Shown here piece after piece: positions 1 to 12,900 of a stretch of 64,000 bases of DNA. Position 1 is the first letter of the stretch; each line of letters opens with the position of its first letter. The notes beneath the pieces are model-generated. The model saw only the letters and a program-made list of their open reading frames with translations, was not told where the DNA came from and did no database searches. The DNA is from Bolinopsis microptera (lineage: Eukaryota; Ctenophora; Tentaculata; Lobata; Bolinopsidae): the NCBI RefSeq assembly GCF_026151205.1, contig NC_087084.1, forward strand, positions 3,070,845 through 3,134,844, in the 5' to 3' direction. The position numbers were made by a program, and so were the translations under genes.

Positions 1-561
1 GGACTTAGTTCCGACATAGTAGTAGTATTAGTATAAATCTAGCTTTGTTATCTTGTGGCACTCCGCAACAATTGATTATGATTATAAACATGAAACATCG
101 ATTTAGCTTTAAAAATTTGAACACTTAAATTTACTCGCATAACTTTAAGATAATATCCCAAGTAAAAGCTACAAACCTCATACGATTGTTCATTTGCAGT
201 TTGCAAATAAAAATTGCAGACTTCACTACAGATTTAGCTTAAATTTATCTGTATAACTTTCAAATAACATCTAAAAAGTAAAAGCTACGCACCTCATAAG
301 ATTGAACGATTAGCGGACAATTTGCAGACTTAGCTGCAGAATGTGAGTGTATCGTGTTACACACTACACGTCACTCATTATAGTTCCGCCTTCTCTCACA
401 ACTATTTTTACACAAGCAAAGTTGTGTTCTGTGTTCTGTGTGAAACTATTAACTATGTGAGTGCATTGTGTGTTTTCCGTGTTTTGTGATATTTCAAACT
501 ATCAAATTAAAGAAATTTGATACCATCTTGGTATGAAACATTAACCTGAAGTGTGGACAAT
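1..561. other. AT-rich sequence, no gene seen
   Basis: No open frame with recognisable protein character and no RNA gene is seen. Two stretches near 120-190 and 240-300 resemble each other (both contain 'aagtaaaagcta' followed by 'acctcata'), so part of it is an old duplicated repeat. It probably lies upstream of, or in a 5' intron of, the integrin gene. Confidence 0.5.
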
Positions 562-864
562 CAGTGGTAAATAGCCAACTACAAAGTGGCAAATAACCAA
601 CTACAAAGTGGTAAATAACCAACTACAAAGTGGTAAATAGCTAACTACAAAGTGGTAAATAACCAACTACAAAGTGGTAAATAACCAACTACAAAGTGGT
701 AAATAACCAACTACAAAGTGGTAAATAACCAACTACAAAGTGGTAAATAACCAACTACAAAGTGGTAAATAACCAACTACAAAGTGGTAAATAGCTAACT
801 ACAAAGTGGTAAATAACCAACTACAAAGTGGTAAATAACCAACTACAAAGTGGTAAATAACCAG
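562..864. repeat. 22-bp minisatellite, about 14 units
   Basis: The unit contains 'aaccaactacaaagtggtaa' followed by 'at' and is repeated head to tail about 14 times with very few differences (gccaac, gctaac and aaccaac variants). Near-perfect identity implies recent expansion. No coding sense is seen. Confidence 0.95.
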
Positions 865-1209
865 CTGCGAATCAATAAATATTGAATCATCATCCAACAT
901 GGCCCAGTGGGTAACATGATGTCATGTTTGAATGTTAAAATTACACACATTCCTAACTATCATCTAATTAGACCCAACACCGCACAGTACACAAACATGT
1001 AGAGAGAGTGAATAATGTACACACTTTTCACATCTCCGGCTGTTCCAACCTGTACACAATGTCTGTACATTCCCACCTAATGTCTGTACATTCCCACCTA
1101 ATTATACTGAATAGAAGTCATTAGAGGTGATTAAAGAAATGAGACCTGAATTGTGAATACAAAAACAACTGCTCTGAACGTTTACGTGATACACTAATAA
1201 TATAGTGCT

Positions 1210-1257
1210 GTAATAACTAGAGATTGTAATAACTAGAGATTGTAATAACTAGAGATT
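1210..1257. repeat. 16-bp tandem repeat, 3 units
   Basis: The unit 'gtaataactagagatt' is repeated exactly three times. Confidence 0.9.
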
Positions 1258-1731
1258 TATACATCGCTTTATAGCCGAAAAGAACTCCAAATCGGAAGAT
1301 TAAGTTCAAGCCATCTAAAGTGACTCATGAACATGTATATAAGATAAAATAGATAAATCAATTCTACATTTATTACACGCTTCGACATTTAAATATACGC
1401 AACGGATATTGGATAGTATGAAACATGAATTTATACGAAAAGTTATTATATGACAACCCTTCACTGCGCAATACTATTGAATACTTATTAGTCATATAGC
1501 GTGACCTGTAACTTTTCATTACTAAGTAATCAATATGTAACCACTGTATTATTAGCAACACATCAGTATTTAAGTTTTTAGCTGCTGAACATATTTTTAG
1601 TACTACTGGAGGTTTACTGAGCGTACAGTGACAAATACTTACAAATACTTACAAATACTGACGCAAATACTGACGCACGAGACAAGCTATCGTAATGTGT
1701 GTTTATTACAAGCACCGTTCTACTTCCACTA

Positions 1732-1806
1732 CAGTATAATACACAGTATATTACACAGTGTAATACACTGTGTAATACACTGTGTAATAGACTGTGTAAT
1801 AGACTG
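1732..1806. repeat. Short palindromic tandem repeat
   Basis: Repeats of 'tgtaata' with 'cactg' or 'gactg'. The central part 'cacagtgtaatacactgtg' reads almost the same on both strands, so the array can fold on itself. Confidence 0.7.
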
Positions 1807-2377
1807 ACGTTTACTTAACAGACAGGAACTCTGTAATATCTACTGAAATCAAACTTAACTTAACTTAACTATTCCTTAATTCCCAGCTGACTCCACGTAG
1901 TTGAGTTATATATCCGAAATTAGCAGGCAGATTAGTTTAGTGAGTATTGGCTCGCATTTTGCGGGTTTTGGCAAATACCTAAGTAGAGAAACCCTTACAT
2001 GAATTACAAAGGATTTTGTAGAGATACATTTAATGTTTGGTAGTAGGTACTGCTCTTCTTAACTTATCATATTATATAGAACGTGAATTAAAATGTAAAA
2101 TACGTGTAATTTAGGAATGTTTGTTGGTAGTGTCAGACTTTTAAGTCATCTAACTATCTAACTAGTACATGGCGTAGTGTTCACTGTTCCATAAAAATGT
2201 ATTTTATATTAAACAGATTTTGATTGCTTTATGAGTATTAGCATAATATTGACTGGTCTATTTAATGAAATAAATAAATAAAACAGTTACATTCCAGATG
2301 GATTAGGGCAAAAGGCATATTATCATGCCTATGTTTAGCGTGCCTTGATTTATTGTTTATTTATCCTTTCTCCCAAG

Positions 2378-2449
2378 GCTAAGTAGTGAAGTAGAGGCTT
2401 CATGTGCAAATCCTTTGGCGGACCTGGAGGAACCGAACTGTAAACCAAT
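2378..2449 (+). CDS. Candidate integrin beta exon, end of PSI domain
   Basis: A good acceptor ('tttatcctttctcccaag') is followed by 72 open bases and a donor 'gtaaat'. In the frame with one leading base the peptide is LSSEVEASCANPLADLEEPN then CKP. Integrin PSI domains end with a Cys, an acidic Leu-Glu helix and a second Cys before the hybrid domain, which this resembles. It lies 3.2 kb upstream of the first certain integrin exon on the same strand. The exon joining it to 5670 was not found, so the assignment rests on a short resemblance and plausible splice sites; it could be chance. Confidence 0.3.
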
Positions 2450-5400
2450 GTAAATAATACCCCTATTTACTGTGCACCTCAATCTACCAGTCAAAACCCC
2501 CGAGAGGCCCTGTAACTGCAGTTATATCGATATTGTACCATGATTCTACTCGTAAGCATGTGCATTGTGCCCCCACATTTAGTTAATACAGTTTCTAAAC
2601 GTCAGAACTGATAAATATTATCACATTGTATAATTGTGACCTAAGTTTTGTGACCTATGTGAGTGATCTACCTGTATCGCTGTGGTTACGTTAACATAAT
2701 ATGGTAACTGTACGTCTAGACTTGATATCTCGTAATACCAGGATCTTTACACGGATGATACGTATCAGGTTGTTGACGACAACTGATGTATATATATATA
2801 TATAGTACATTGGTATGCAGTACATGTATGTAATTGGCATGTCTCACCAGGTTTTAGGTCGGACCCTTATAGGATATATTATTATGAACAAGGTGTTCCA
2901 GGGTTGGAACTTTGAAAGCGTTCTTTAGTGGTAAACTTAGCTGTTATTACAACAGGTTATTCTAAATTTAAACATTGAAACTAAGAAATCAAGAAATGCG
3001 AACTTGTTCGAAATTCCAAAAATTTCTCGAAATGAAATATCCCGGTAATTAAATTATGTAATATGTATGTTAATTTTGTCTGTTACGGAAAAATTCTGGA
3101 ACTTTCTTAGCTAGGCTTCATAAAAATGATTTAGTTTGGCTTTAATTTGGTGCCAAGCTAACTTATGTTACCAAAGAATCAGAACCATCGCATGGTGGCA
3201 TCAGCGACTACTTTACTGAACCAAGTGTTATATAATATATATATATTATAAAGTTTCCGTTATGAATATGAAAAACGTATGGCGACATGATGCATTTTAT
3301 CAATTGGTAGAAATACGTTTGCTAAATTAACAGGTATGAGTATTACAATGCCAACTATGCTGTTATATGGTTAAGTATGTGGTATGCCCCGTTATGGTTA
3401 CAATACAGAAATTACACTTTGCCGGAGCAGCCAGAAAACTTTCTCGACGACGAAAATAAACCTCTTCGTTCGAGAAAGTTTCTCTTTTTACGAGAAAGTT
3501 TCTCGTACAAAGAAGTTTATTCTTGAATAATATTCCTGAGGAGTGAGGAAACTAGCGTGGGTTAGAGATATTAAACAATATCCTGTTCAGAAGTCACGTA
3601 TGATAAATCACCTAATCACGTATTCCAACGGTCAAGAGTTACTAATTATAGATTACAAATCGTACAGGCCCTTACCATACTACATAATTATCCTAATTAT
3701 ACCCTCTGACATGGACAGTTCCTATTTAAAAGAGTTGGCAGTCAGTATAGGGTATCATGATGTCATTTCACTTTAATACAATCATCCACTTAAAGACACT
3801 AAACACATGATAAATTTCACACAAAAAACCCAACCAATCAAGTTTCGTAAATCAGACCACGTGACAGCCACCTGACCAATCACAATCAGCCGGCCCACCT
3901 TGACTAATACCTGATGTGTGGGAGTGTATGTGTAATTAGATAATGGGGTGTAATTAGATAATGGGGTGTAATTAGATAATGGGGTGTAATTAGATAATGG
4001 AGTGTAATTAGATAATGGGGTGTAATTAAATAAGTGTTCGAATCCAGCTCCAGAGAGTGAGAGCGTGTTAAATCTAACACTCAAATATCTGATATTTCGT
4101 GTACTTGTGACATCTGTCATATGTACAGTTTCTTACACCGGATATAGTGACAATAAACTAGAAACTACATCCTAGATACATGCATTCTTTATTCTCTAGC
4201 ATTCCATCTGGAGGAACTTAAATAATTTTACTTCTTAAGTTAAGGAACTTGATTAGTTAGGAACTTTATTGTGATATCTTCAGATTATCCTATTTAAATA
4301 TTTATACTTGGGTGAGGTGAGGAACAATACATTAAACGCAGTAGACTAATTATAATAGACTAGTAAACTAAATGTAGGCAGATTCTAGACATGAATGTAA
4401 CTAATCTCATAGCACCACATTTCTCACCGTCTATCTAACCACGTATCATCGAAGTTACTTGATTTACTCGCAATAAAGAACCATAAACACTTTAAACACA
4501 CCCTCTCACCTGTAACTTAAACTTACACTATCACCCGTAACCTAAACCAATCAAAACAATATTGTCACCTCATGCAACGCAATACAAAACACTACATGAA
4601 ACACACTTTAACATAGTAGTCACACTTTTACACTTTAACTCTCTCTCTTTTAATACACGATGAAAGAAAAGTGCCCAACTCGATCGCATCGTATTATAAT
4701 ACACTAAACGCTGCGTGTGACTTCTTCAAACGCTGTTGATAAGGCGCTGCTGCTGTGTAACACTTACTGACCTAGCCTTGTTTAATTATATAACTGATGA
4801 TGTCATCATGACGTCATACGTTACGTGATGTTACACAGTGGGGGGTATTGAGTCTGGGATGTCATTAGAACTTTATTGTGTAGGGGCCGGGTGTGAATTG
4901 TGTGAATTAAGTCCTAACGGCTGTGAGCTACCGGCTACAGGAACACTAGGACTACATTGTTAGAAATATAATATGTCATCTACATCTGCATCTGCATCTG
5001 CATCAGCTCTGTATTCGTGTTACGAAGGAGAGTACAGTGATATTTGTAAAATATCGACTTAATGAATTTTAGATATTCAATAAAACCCCAATTTACCACA
5101 ACCCAATTTACCCGGGGTGTTTCCTTCCCCAAAACTCCGTGGCGAATCGGATTTTACTGTACCAGCATTTTTCGAAATTCCAAAGCTTTAAAATACCAGA
5201 CATCGTTGCCTAAACACTAAAATGGAGTAGTAAATATTAGAGATGTTTGCCGGCCAACGACTGGCGAGTTCCGGAATAAATTTATAAACATTTTCTGTAT
5301 TACAGTAAACATAGTATAGTATAGGGTGGATTACTTGATGAAATATCAGAGTGTATACATGTTCTACATTCCAAGAGCCACAAGGCTGACCGTTAAAATA

Positions 5401-5600
5401 GATATGCTCTAATCTAGATGATACTTTTAGATGAGACGTTAAACATGAGATTATATGCTCATTTCGTGTGAGCTGTTGGAGAAATAGACATTTTCTTGGA
5501 TGTGTCTTAAAGACAAGAATTTTAACATTGCTTAGTAAATAATCTAAAGAATTGAAGAAAAAAACTTACTTCTATGAGGCTGATTTAATTAAGGGTCAAG
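2450..5600. other. Non-coding or unresolved sequence upstream of integrin beta-I exons
   Basis: The first strand of the hybrid domain should be encoded here if the 2378 exon is real, but no exon ending in a Leu-Arg-Pro-Gly-like peptide was found. A 78-codon open frame at 3543-3776 follows an AG and lacks family resemblance. Other visible items: a palindromic cluster near 3430-3520 built on 'gagaaagtttctc', a TA run near 2791, and a CRE-type palindrome TGACGTCA at 4809-4816. Confidence 0.4.
3931..4034. repeat. 18-bp minisatellite, about 6 units
   Basis: The unit 'tgtaattagataatgggg' is repeated six times with one or two substitutions. Because 18 is a multiple of three the antisense strand stays open, which produces a spurious repetitive reading frame there. 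Confidence 0.95.
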
Positions 5601-5662
5601 ATTTAACATATTTAACATATTTAACATATTTAACATATTTAACATATTTAACATATTTAACA
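5601..5662. repeat. 9-bp array at an integrin acceptor
   Basis: 'atttaacat' is repeated about seven times and runs straight into 'cactttcag', the acceptor of the exon starting at 5670. Each unit contains TTAAC, a branch-point-like sequence, so the intron end offers several equivalent candidate branch points. Confidence 0.9.
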
Positions 5663-5669
5663 CTTTCAG

Positions 5670-8600
5670 GAGAGGAACGAAATATATCAGTAACGGTTAA
5701 GTCCTCTAAAGATTATCCTCTAGATGTGTACTATCTTATGGACTTCTCTTATTCTATGAAGGAGGATTTAACCAAGTTAAAAGAGTTGACTAGTAATATA
5801 AGTAAGTGTGTTTCCGCCTAGTACTACTAGCCTTTCATGATATTCCCATAATTTGTCCATAATTTTTGAACCGAAATAGAAGTGCATAAAATTGATATTT
5901 CCAGACTGATATTTGTCCATAAATTCTGAACTAATACATAGAAGTGCAAAATTTAGATGTTTCTTATTCATATTATAAGCATGTGATTATTTCAACAACA
6001 TTTTATTCCCGAGATAAGAATTTAAATACGAAAAATCCAAATGTTAAACCCTGATAGTACTATTTATTTGATTACCGGATATGATGATTTCTTTTCTTAC
6101 GCTTACTTTGCTTTAGTTGACAACTTGAAAGATATTTCCTCAAACTACAGTATTGGTTTTGGAACATTCGTGGATAAGCCCATCTCGCCCTACGCTAAAA
6201 CTGGTTAATATTTTTCTTTAAATCTAGATTAAAAAAAGTAAAAGCTTGCATTTTGCTGCAAACTCTTTGAAATACTTGAATTCGTAAGTATTTCTAAAAG
6301 ATATTCACTTTTTAAAACTCCTCTTAATACTTAATATCTTAGTTGCCAAAACTGAATTTTCACCCAAATTTGTTGCTCTCAAATTAATGGTAAATAAATT
6401 AAATTAATGAAAAATTAGATTAATGGCAAATAATGTTTGTTACTCAAATTAATTGAGCTCAAAGTTTTGGCACACAAATTTTTGGGAACTAAAGCATCCC
6501 AAATATTTCGTCAAAGTGAACGCACAAGCTGCTAATTTTAGAAACATTTAAAAAAGCAGCAGAGTTGAGATAGAAGTATGTCAGCTGTGAAGACTGCTGA
6601 GTGTGAAGTACCCCAGCTATGAAACCCTCAAAGTGTATACACTGTCAGTAGTTCAGTAGTTACCGTGCTAGGACACGGTTGTCGGTTAAACATTAAAACA
6701 ACCCATAACATGCTGCTTGTCTTCTCCTAGACTCTTCTAACTTTAAACTTATGTTATGTTTGACGTGTCTTGAGTGCAGAGCTGTGAACAATACAACACC
6801 TTCAAACTTTCAATTTTACCTATCGCAATATAACTTACTGAACATTGTTCATTGAACAGTATGAGCTAAGAGCTTGGAGTGTTACTTTACAGTTTACAGT
6901 TAAGCTTATAATATTGTTACAATGTATAACAGCGTTGTGATATGTAGTATCCTTGGCCTGCTAGTCAGTGTCTCAACAAATCGTACATAATCTCCGCTTG
7001 TTATTATGACAACGTGTTAGACAACATGTTGTTGGATATTGTCACTTCAACAGTGCTAGCCAATATGTCAAGATGACTTTGTCATTTATTTTACAATTAA
7101 TTTAAGCTGATTTGAATTATTAGCTTCATGTTGAATTAACGGGTCTGTAAAATTTCGAATAAAGAACATCGTGACCAGGGCTTTGTTAAAATATTCACAT
7201 AAAATTAAAATGTATCATTTTTACAGAACCAGGTCAGATAGAGAAGCCATGTGAATTGTGTCAAGCTGTACATTCCTTTAACCACGAAATGAGCATGACT
7301 TCAGGTGACGGTGCAACCGAGGCTCTCAAGGTATGGTTTAAAATATTTCCTTGTGTTTGCATTGAAATTAGTACTTAAATGTATATTATTGACAAGTTAT
7401 ATGCCCACTTAAATTAAGCTTTGTCTTATGAGGTAGTAGAATATTATTCTGTTTTATTGGACCATTGTATTACAATTATAAGACATGCCGCCTAGCATGT
7501 AAATCGCGCTTTGTTCTTGTGTAATCTACGGATTACAAAGGAAATGCGTCTAGTTGCTCCGTTCAAAATGTGCATTCGATGATTGAATTATCAGTAAACT
7601 TTAGATTCGTATTTATTAAATCGAAATCTCGCTTACAATAACATGAATATTATACCAAAAAAGTAGAATATAGTCAAGAAATATAATGATCTAATGATCA
7701 CCACTTCAAAAATCGTTTCATTCCTTCGATAATAGATTTCGGCTATTTGTATCGCAACATTATTTGAGATGAGGTACCTTGTATTAGATAAACGACCCTC
7801 TTCGGCCGTTTGGTGGAAGCACGATGATCGCAGGGAAGCTCTATATTACTCACTGTAGATATAACTTATGCTTTTGAAACCTCACAAATGCTGTCATACC
7901 GGTCGATTACGTATGCCTGGATTCAGTTTCATATATTGCGTGAGCGCGCGCCGTCGCCTAATGGTATACGCATATACAAAGTGCTGCGCGCGCCGCGCGT
8001 GTGTAGTTTCTTAATTTATAAATGTGATTAATCTGATCGATCAGGCGGCTTCGTCGTGGTCTTCTATGCATGGCGCCGAATATGAACAATAAACATGTAA
8101 GTTTCTCCCATACTACCGACCAAGATTGAACAATATATTTCTGCAGTCGAGGTTAAGCAGTTTGAGTATCTCTTCCAATGTGGACAACCCCGAGGGTGGT
8201 TTTGAAGCTATCGTACAGGCTGCTGTATGTTCTGATGTAAGTTGATAAAAAGCCTGAGTTCAGGTTAATTTAAGATTATGTTCGGAAGAAAAATCAATAC
8301 GAATTTATTGTTTTATAATTCAATGTTGTGTTTTACAGCTTATAAAGCAGTAATTTTAAATTTTGAAAAGAAAGCTTTAATTTAATTCTGTTTTCATCAT
8401 TTATGTTGTTAATGTTCCCCCCTAATTACTAATGTTACTTAATACTTATGTTACTTATGTTACTTATGTTACATATGTTACTTATGTTCACCCCCTCAGG
8501 ATATCGGTTGGAGGGACCCCGCTCGAAAAGTCATATTCTTCGCTACTGATGCTGTGTTTCACGTTGCTGGAGACGGAAAATTGGCGGGAATTGTTGAGCC

Positions 8601-9999
8601 CAATGAGGGGACCTGTGGAATGTCAAATAATAAGTACACTCGTAGTTTAAATCAGGTTAGTTATCCTACTGCAGTTATCATATGTTTATGAGATGTGTTT
8701 CCCAAATCATAATTTTAATTGTGCGAAAATCGTCCGATTTGTCTGGACATAATAAAATAGCCCGTCCAACGTTAGATCAACATGAAATACATTTTTGAGT
8801 GTACAAATTGGTACCAGCCACCAGGTGGAGCGAATAAATTAGCCGGGAACAACAAATAGTAGCATAATACTCCCCTGAACGTGATTAATGATCCTGTTTA
8901 TAGCTCAGTTGATTATTAAACCTATTTTGTCCAGGATTACCCTTCAATTGGCCAGCTAAACGATGTCCTGATAAAGAACCAGGTGATCCCCATCTTCGCT
9001 GTTACCGCTCAGATGCAGAATGTTTATCAAGAGCTGTCAGAACATCTTACCCAACTTTCATCCGTTGGTAAGAGCTTATTAGTCTTAATATAGTCTTACT
9101 ATGTAGCTTACTATTAGTCTTACCATAGATGTGGATTCTGGTGGGGAGGTGAGACGTATTTTTTTGACAGGAATATACCAATCTGCTTTCACTACAAACC
9201 CCAGAATTACTGTCATGTGTCAAAAAAAAAGTCTCACTTCCTTTCCAGAATCCACATCTATTAGTCTTACTGTGAAGTACAGCTTATTCCGAATGTTTGA
9301 TTAGGACTACTATTCAAATCACGATGCAAATTCAAAACATCCGTTCAATTCTTGACAGTATAACTCCCCATAATTTCCCGTCCATGAAATTAAAAGTAAA
9401 TAAAAAATTCATTCCATTCTAGGAAAGTTGAGCGACAACTCAGACGATGTAGCTAACCTTATCAAGGATCAGTTGGAGAGTATCGTATCCTCCACCCAGC
9501 TGAACCCTCAAGCTCCTCCCGGAGTTACAGTCACTGTGATCCCCAAGTGTGCTGGTGCACAGGTAAGTTGGAGAGAGGGTGGCATGTTCGTAAGTAGGAA
9601 ATACACGTTTACATAATAAGATAAAATCAAATACACGATTAAAGTAAAATCGCACATGTTTTATTTTGACACTCACGGTTATATAAGTCGCACGAGGGAG
9701 CTATTATATATGTGCGAAGGATATAGACTAGACTTTGCCAAATATTTTTCTTCAGAATTATGCGGTCTTTGTCAACATACTCAAAGTTCAGTTTTAGTTA
9801 TATTACATATATTATATACTACTGACTGAAGATAAAAACGTACTCTCCTTATAACAATACCTTTATTCAGACGGAAATGGTAAACGGACAGGGATGTTCA
9901 AATGTAACAATAGACGAGGAAGTTAGTTTCAGTATTGTAGTTAAGGTGGCCGAGTGTTTGTCAGAAGAGGAAGCTAACTCCTACAACTTTAACATTGAG
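5670..9999 (+). CDS. Integrin beta-I (ligand-binding) domain exons
   Basis: Eight exons encode the beta-I domain and the return into the hybrid domain. DVYYLMDFSYSMKEDL carries the MIDAS Asp-x-Ser-x-Ser and the following acidic ADMIDAS pair (Glu-Asp here). GFGTFVDKPISPY follows. NVDNPEGGFEAIVQAAVC supplies the residues that hold the synergy-site calcium, including the invariant Glu. VIFFATDAVFH contains the later MIDAS Asp, and LAGIVEPNEGTC closes the core. Every metal-coordinating position that can be lined up by eye is present, so ligand binding by the normal cation-dependent mechanism is expected. The specificity-determining loop is short: the pair in KPCELCQA is separated by only two residues. 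The exon at 9871-9999 (CSNVTIDEEVSFSIVVKV) belongs to the hybrid domain. Confidence 0.93.
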
Positions 10000-12900
10000 G
10001 TAATTAATAATTATCCTTCATCAGAACTCCTGTTTGCCATTTTTAAAACGCAGAATTAAAAACCAGAGCTTTTACGCCGCACATCCTGTAGTTTACCTCA
10101 CAAATTAATTAATATCCTTGGTTTTGGTCGATTTTTTCCCCAATGTTTATATTTAGTTTTTCACTGTCATTAACTACAATCGTGGTGGCACCCAATATGA
10201 AGGTCCATTATCCAATTATCCCATTATCCAATTATCCAGGTTCCCGGTATAGCTACTATCCCGATCTCTATTGACATGATCTGTGAGTGTCCCTGTGAAA
10301 AGGACGAGGATAATATAGATAAGGGATCTGATAAGTGTAACAGTGCAGGGGATCTGATCTGTGGAGCTTGTCAGTGTCATGCGGAGAGTTACGGTAAAAA
10401 CTGTGAGGTAATTATCTTGTTATTTAATGGTTTTTAATTGGGTTTTTAATTGGTTTGAGCACGTTCTGAGTATCTGCATCATATCTTTATTTCTGGAAAT
10501 AACTGGATATCAAGGTCACACCAATCTTACCTGCCATTTACTAGGCAAGTATCTGCTCGGGCATCAATCCGACTTATTAGCACCAAATTAATTAACCAAT
10601 CAGCAATTCCACTGACTCAACAACATATTGCTCCCTTTCAGTGTAACCAAACTAAAGACAAGAGCAAGGACAAATGTATTAACCCAGTTTCCGGAGCCAT
10701 ATGTGGGGGCGACAACAACGGAAAGTGTATTTGTGGACAGTGCGAGTGTATCCAACCTAGCAGAGACAATTACCAGAGATGGGGTAATGTGAACTGTTTC
10801 TTCCATCTATCTGTATTGGTCTGATAACAAAGACATACCTACTCACTGACAGACAGACACACCGACATAGCGAATGACTGATGACCGATAATATAGACTG
10901 ACAGATAGACTGACTCACGCAGATATCTTTCGACCGATAAAACTTTCTTTTTTGAGATCACGACAGAATGAACCTATTATAGCTGAATAAGTAATAAAAG
11001 CTCTGATAACCAAATTGCTGTAAATTGTTAAGTTTAGAAACATTCAATTCCGAATAATCTTGATGACAAGTCTTCCCAAATATAAAACAAAAATAAATTA
11101 ATTGTCTAATAAATTATTCACGTTACAGGAGAGTTTTGCGAGTGCAGTAACTACGAGTGTCCCCGTAATGAGGATAATCAGATTTGCTCTAATAACGGCT
11201 ATTGTTTCTGTGGAGATTGCGACTGTAACAAGACTGCTAATGGTTTGTCATGGGGTGGACGGCAGGGGGGTGGGGGTTTCACAATCTGCAGACCTCTCAC
11301 ATTGGATAATATTTATAATTTTCTTGTGATTAGCTGTTTTTGAAATGACCATAGCATAGGTAAAGTGAGGAAAGTGAGATATTGGTGTATTACATACTTG
11401 TTGTTAAGATCTTCTTATCTACACAACTCTCTGATCTTATATCTTATCTACTCTCTTATCTACTCTCTTATCTACTCTCTGATCTTCTCTCTTATCTACT
11501 CTCTTATCTACTCTCTTATCTACTCTCTTATCTTCTCTCTTATCTACTCTCTTATCTACTCTCTTATCTACTATCTTATCTACTCTCTTATCTACTCTCT
11601 TATCTACTCTCTTATCTACTCTCTTATCTACTCTCTGATCTACTCTCTTATCTTCTCTCTTATCTTCTCTCTTATCGTCTCTCTTATCTACTCTCTTATC
11701 TTCTCTCTTATCTACTCTCTTATCTACTCTCTTATCTACTCTCTTATCTACTCTCTTATCTTCTCTCTTATCTACTCTCTTATCTACTCTCTTATCTTCT
11801 CTCTTATCTACTGTCTTATCTACTATCTTATGTACTCTCTTATCTTCTCTCTTATCTTCTCTCTTATCTACTCTCTTATCTTCTCTTTTATCTACTCTCT
11901 TATCTTCTCTCTTATCGTCTCTCTTATCTTCTCTCTTATCGTCTCTCTTATCTTCTCTCTTATCTACTCTCTTATCTACTCTCTTATCTTCTCTCTTATC
12001 TTCTCTCTTATCTACTCTTATCTACTCTCTTATCTACTCTCTTATCTTCTCTCTCTGATCTTCTCCATTTCAGGTACCCCTAAGCAAACAACAGATCCTC
12101 AGTTTACAGGCAAGGATTGTGGGTGCCCTGTCTCTAAAGAAGGCTGCATCCATCCCGAAACTGGCATTGAGTGCTCTGGTATGTGACATTTATTGTTGAT
12201 ATAATATGACGATAGATTCCCTGAATTTTAAATATTGAATTGTTTACTTTCTTTTTAAATTGAAGGTGAAGTGTTGATTGCATTTTGTAATTGAATGGAT
12301 TTAATTGAGTTTGTTTGCACCGTGTTAAACACTACTCTACACTCTACACTCTACACTCTATATATTCAACACTCTACACTCTCTATATTCAACACTCTAC
12401 ACTCTACACTCTCTATATTCAACACTCTACACTCTACACTCTCTATATTTAACACTCTACACTCTACACTCTCTATATTCAACACTCTACACTCTACACT
12501 CTCTATATTTAACACTCTACACTCTACACTCTCTATATTCAACACTCTACACTCTATACTACACAGGGTCTACTAACGGTGAATGTGTGTGCGGGGAGTG
12601 CCAGTGTAAACCTGACCACTACGGCAAGTACTGTGATATCTGCCAGAACTGTGGTCCTCTCAACTGTACCCTATATCTGGATTGTGTGGAATGTGTCTAC
12701 GAGAAATTCGATGATGTGAGTATAGTAGTTGTGTGGTTGTAAGTGTAGCGGTTGACCGGTTAAGAGTACTCTTTTAAGTTTTAGCTGGTAAATGGCTTCC
12801 TGCTATAATAACATCAGCATAGGTCGATCTTGTGCCATATGGTCCAAATTTATGGTTAAAAATGTATGGTAAACTACCTTATTAAATGAAATTTTTACGA

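Larger units (their letters stand above)
865..2377. other. AT-rich sequence with short local repeats, no gene seen
   Basis: No convincing exon. Contains a 17-bp direct repeat near 1061-1100 ('tgtctgtacattcccaccta' twice), two small tandem arrays listed separately, and 'aacttaactt' runs near 1855. Signal-peptide and first PSI exons of the integrin would be expected upstream of 2378, but none could be identified. Confidence 0.4.

Noticed and set aside
3543-3776. 78-codon open frame upstream of the integrin exons
   Set aside because: It follows an AG and might be an exon, but it shows no PSI or hybrid-domain features and its start is not ATG.
5552-5669. Extension of the first integrin exon upstream through Thr-Tyr-Leu repeats
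   Set aside because: The repeats are the 9-bp intronic array; the acceptor at 5668-5669 and the phase of the next exons place the exon start at 5670.
11365-12186. Long open frames with Tyr-Leu-Leu-Ser or Leu-Ile-Tyr-Ser repeats
   Set aside because: They are produced by the 12-bp intronic repeat, whose period keeps every frame open. The real integrin exon (12074-12178) uses only the last part of one of them.
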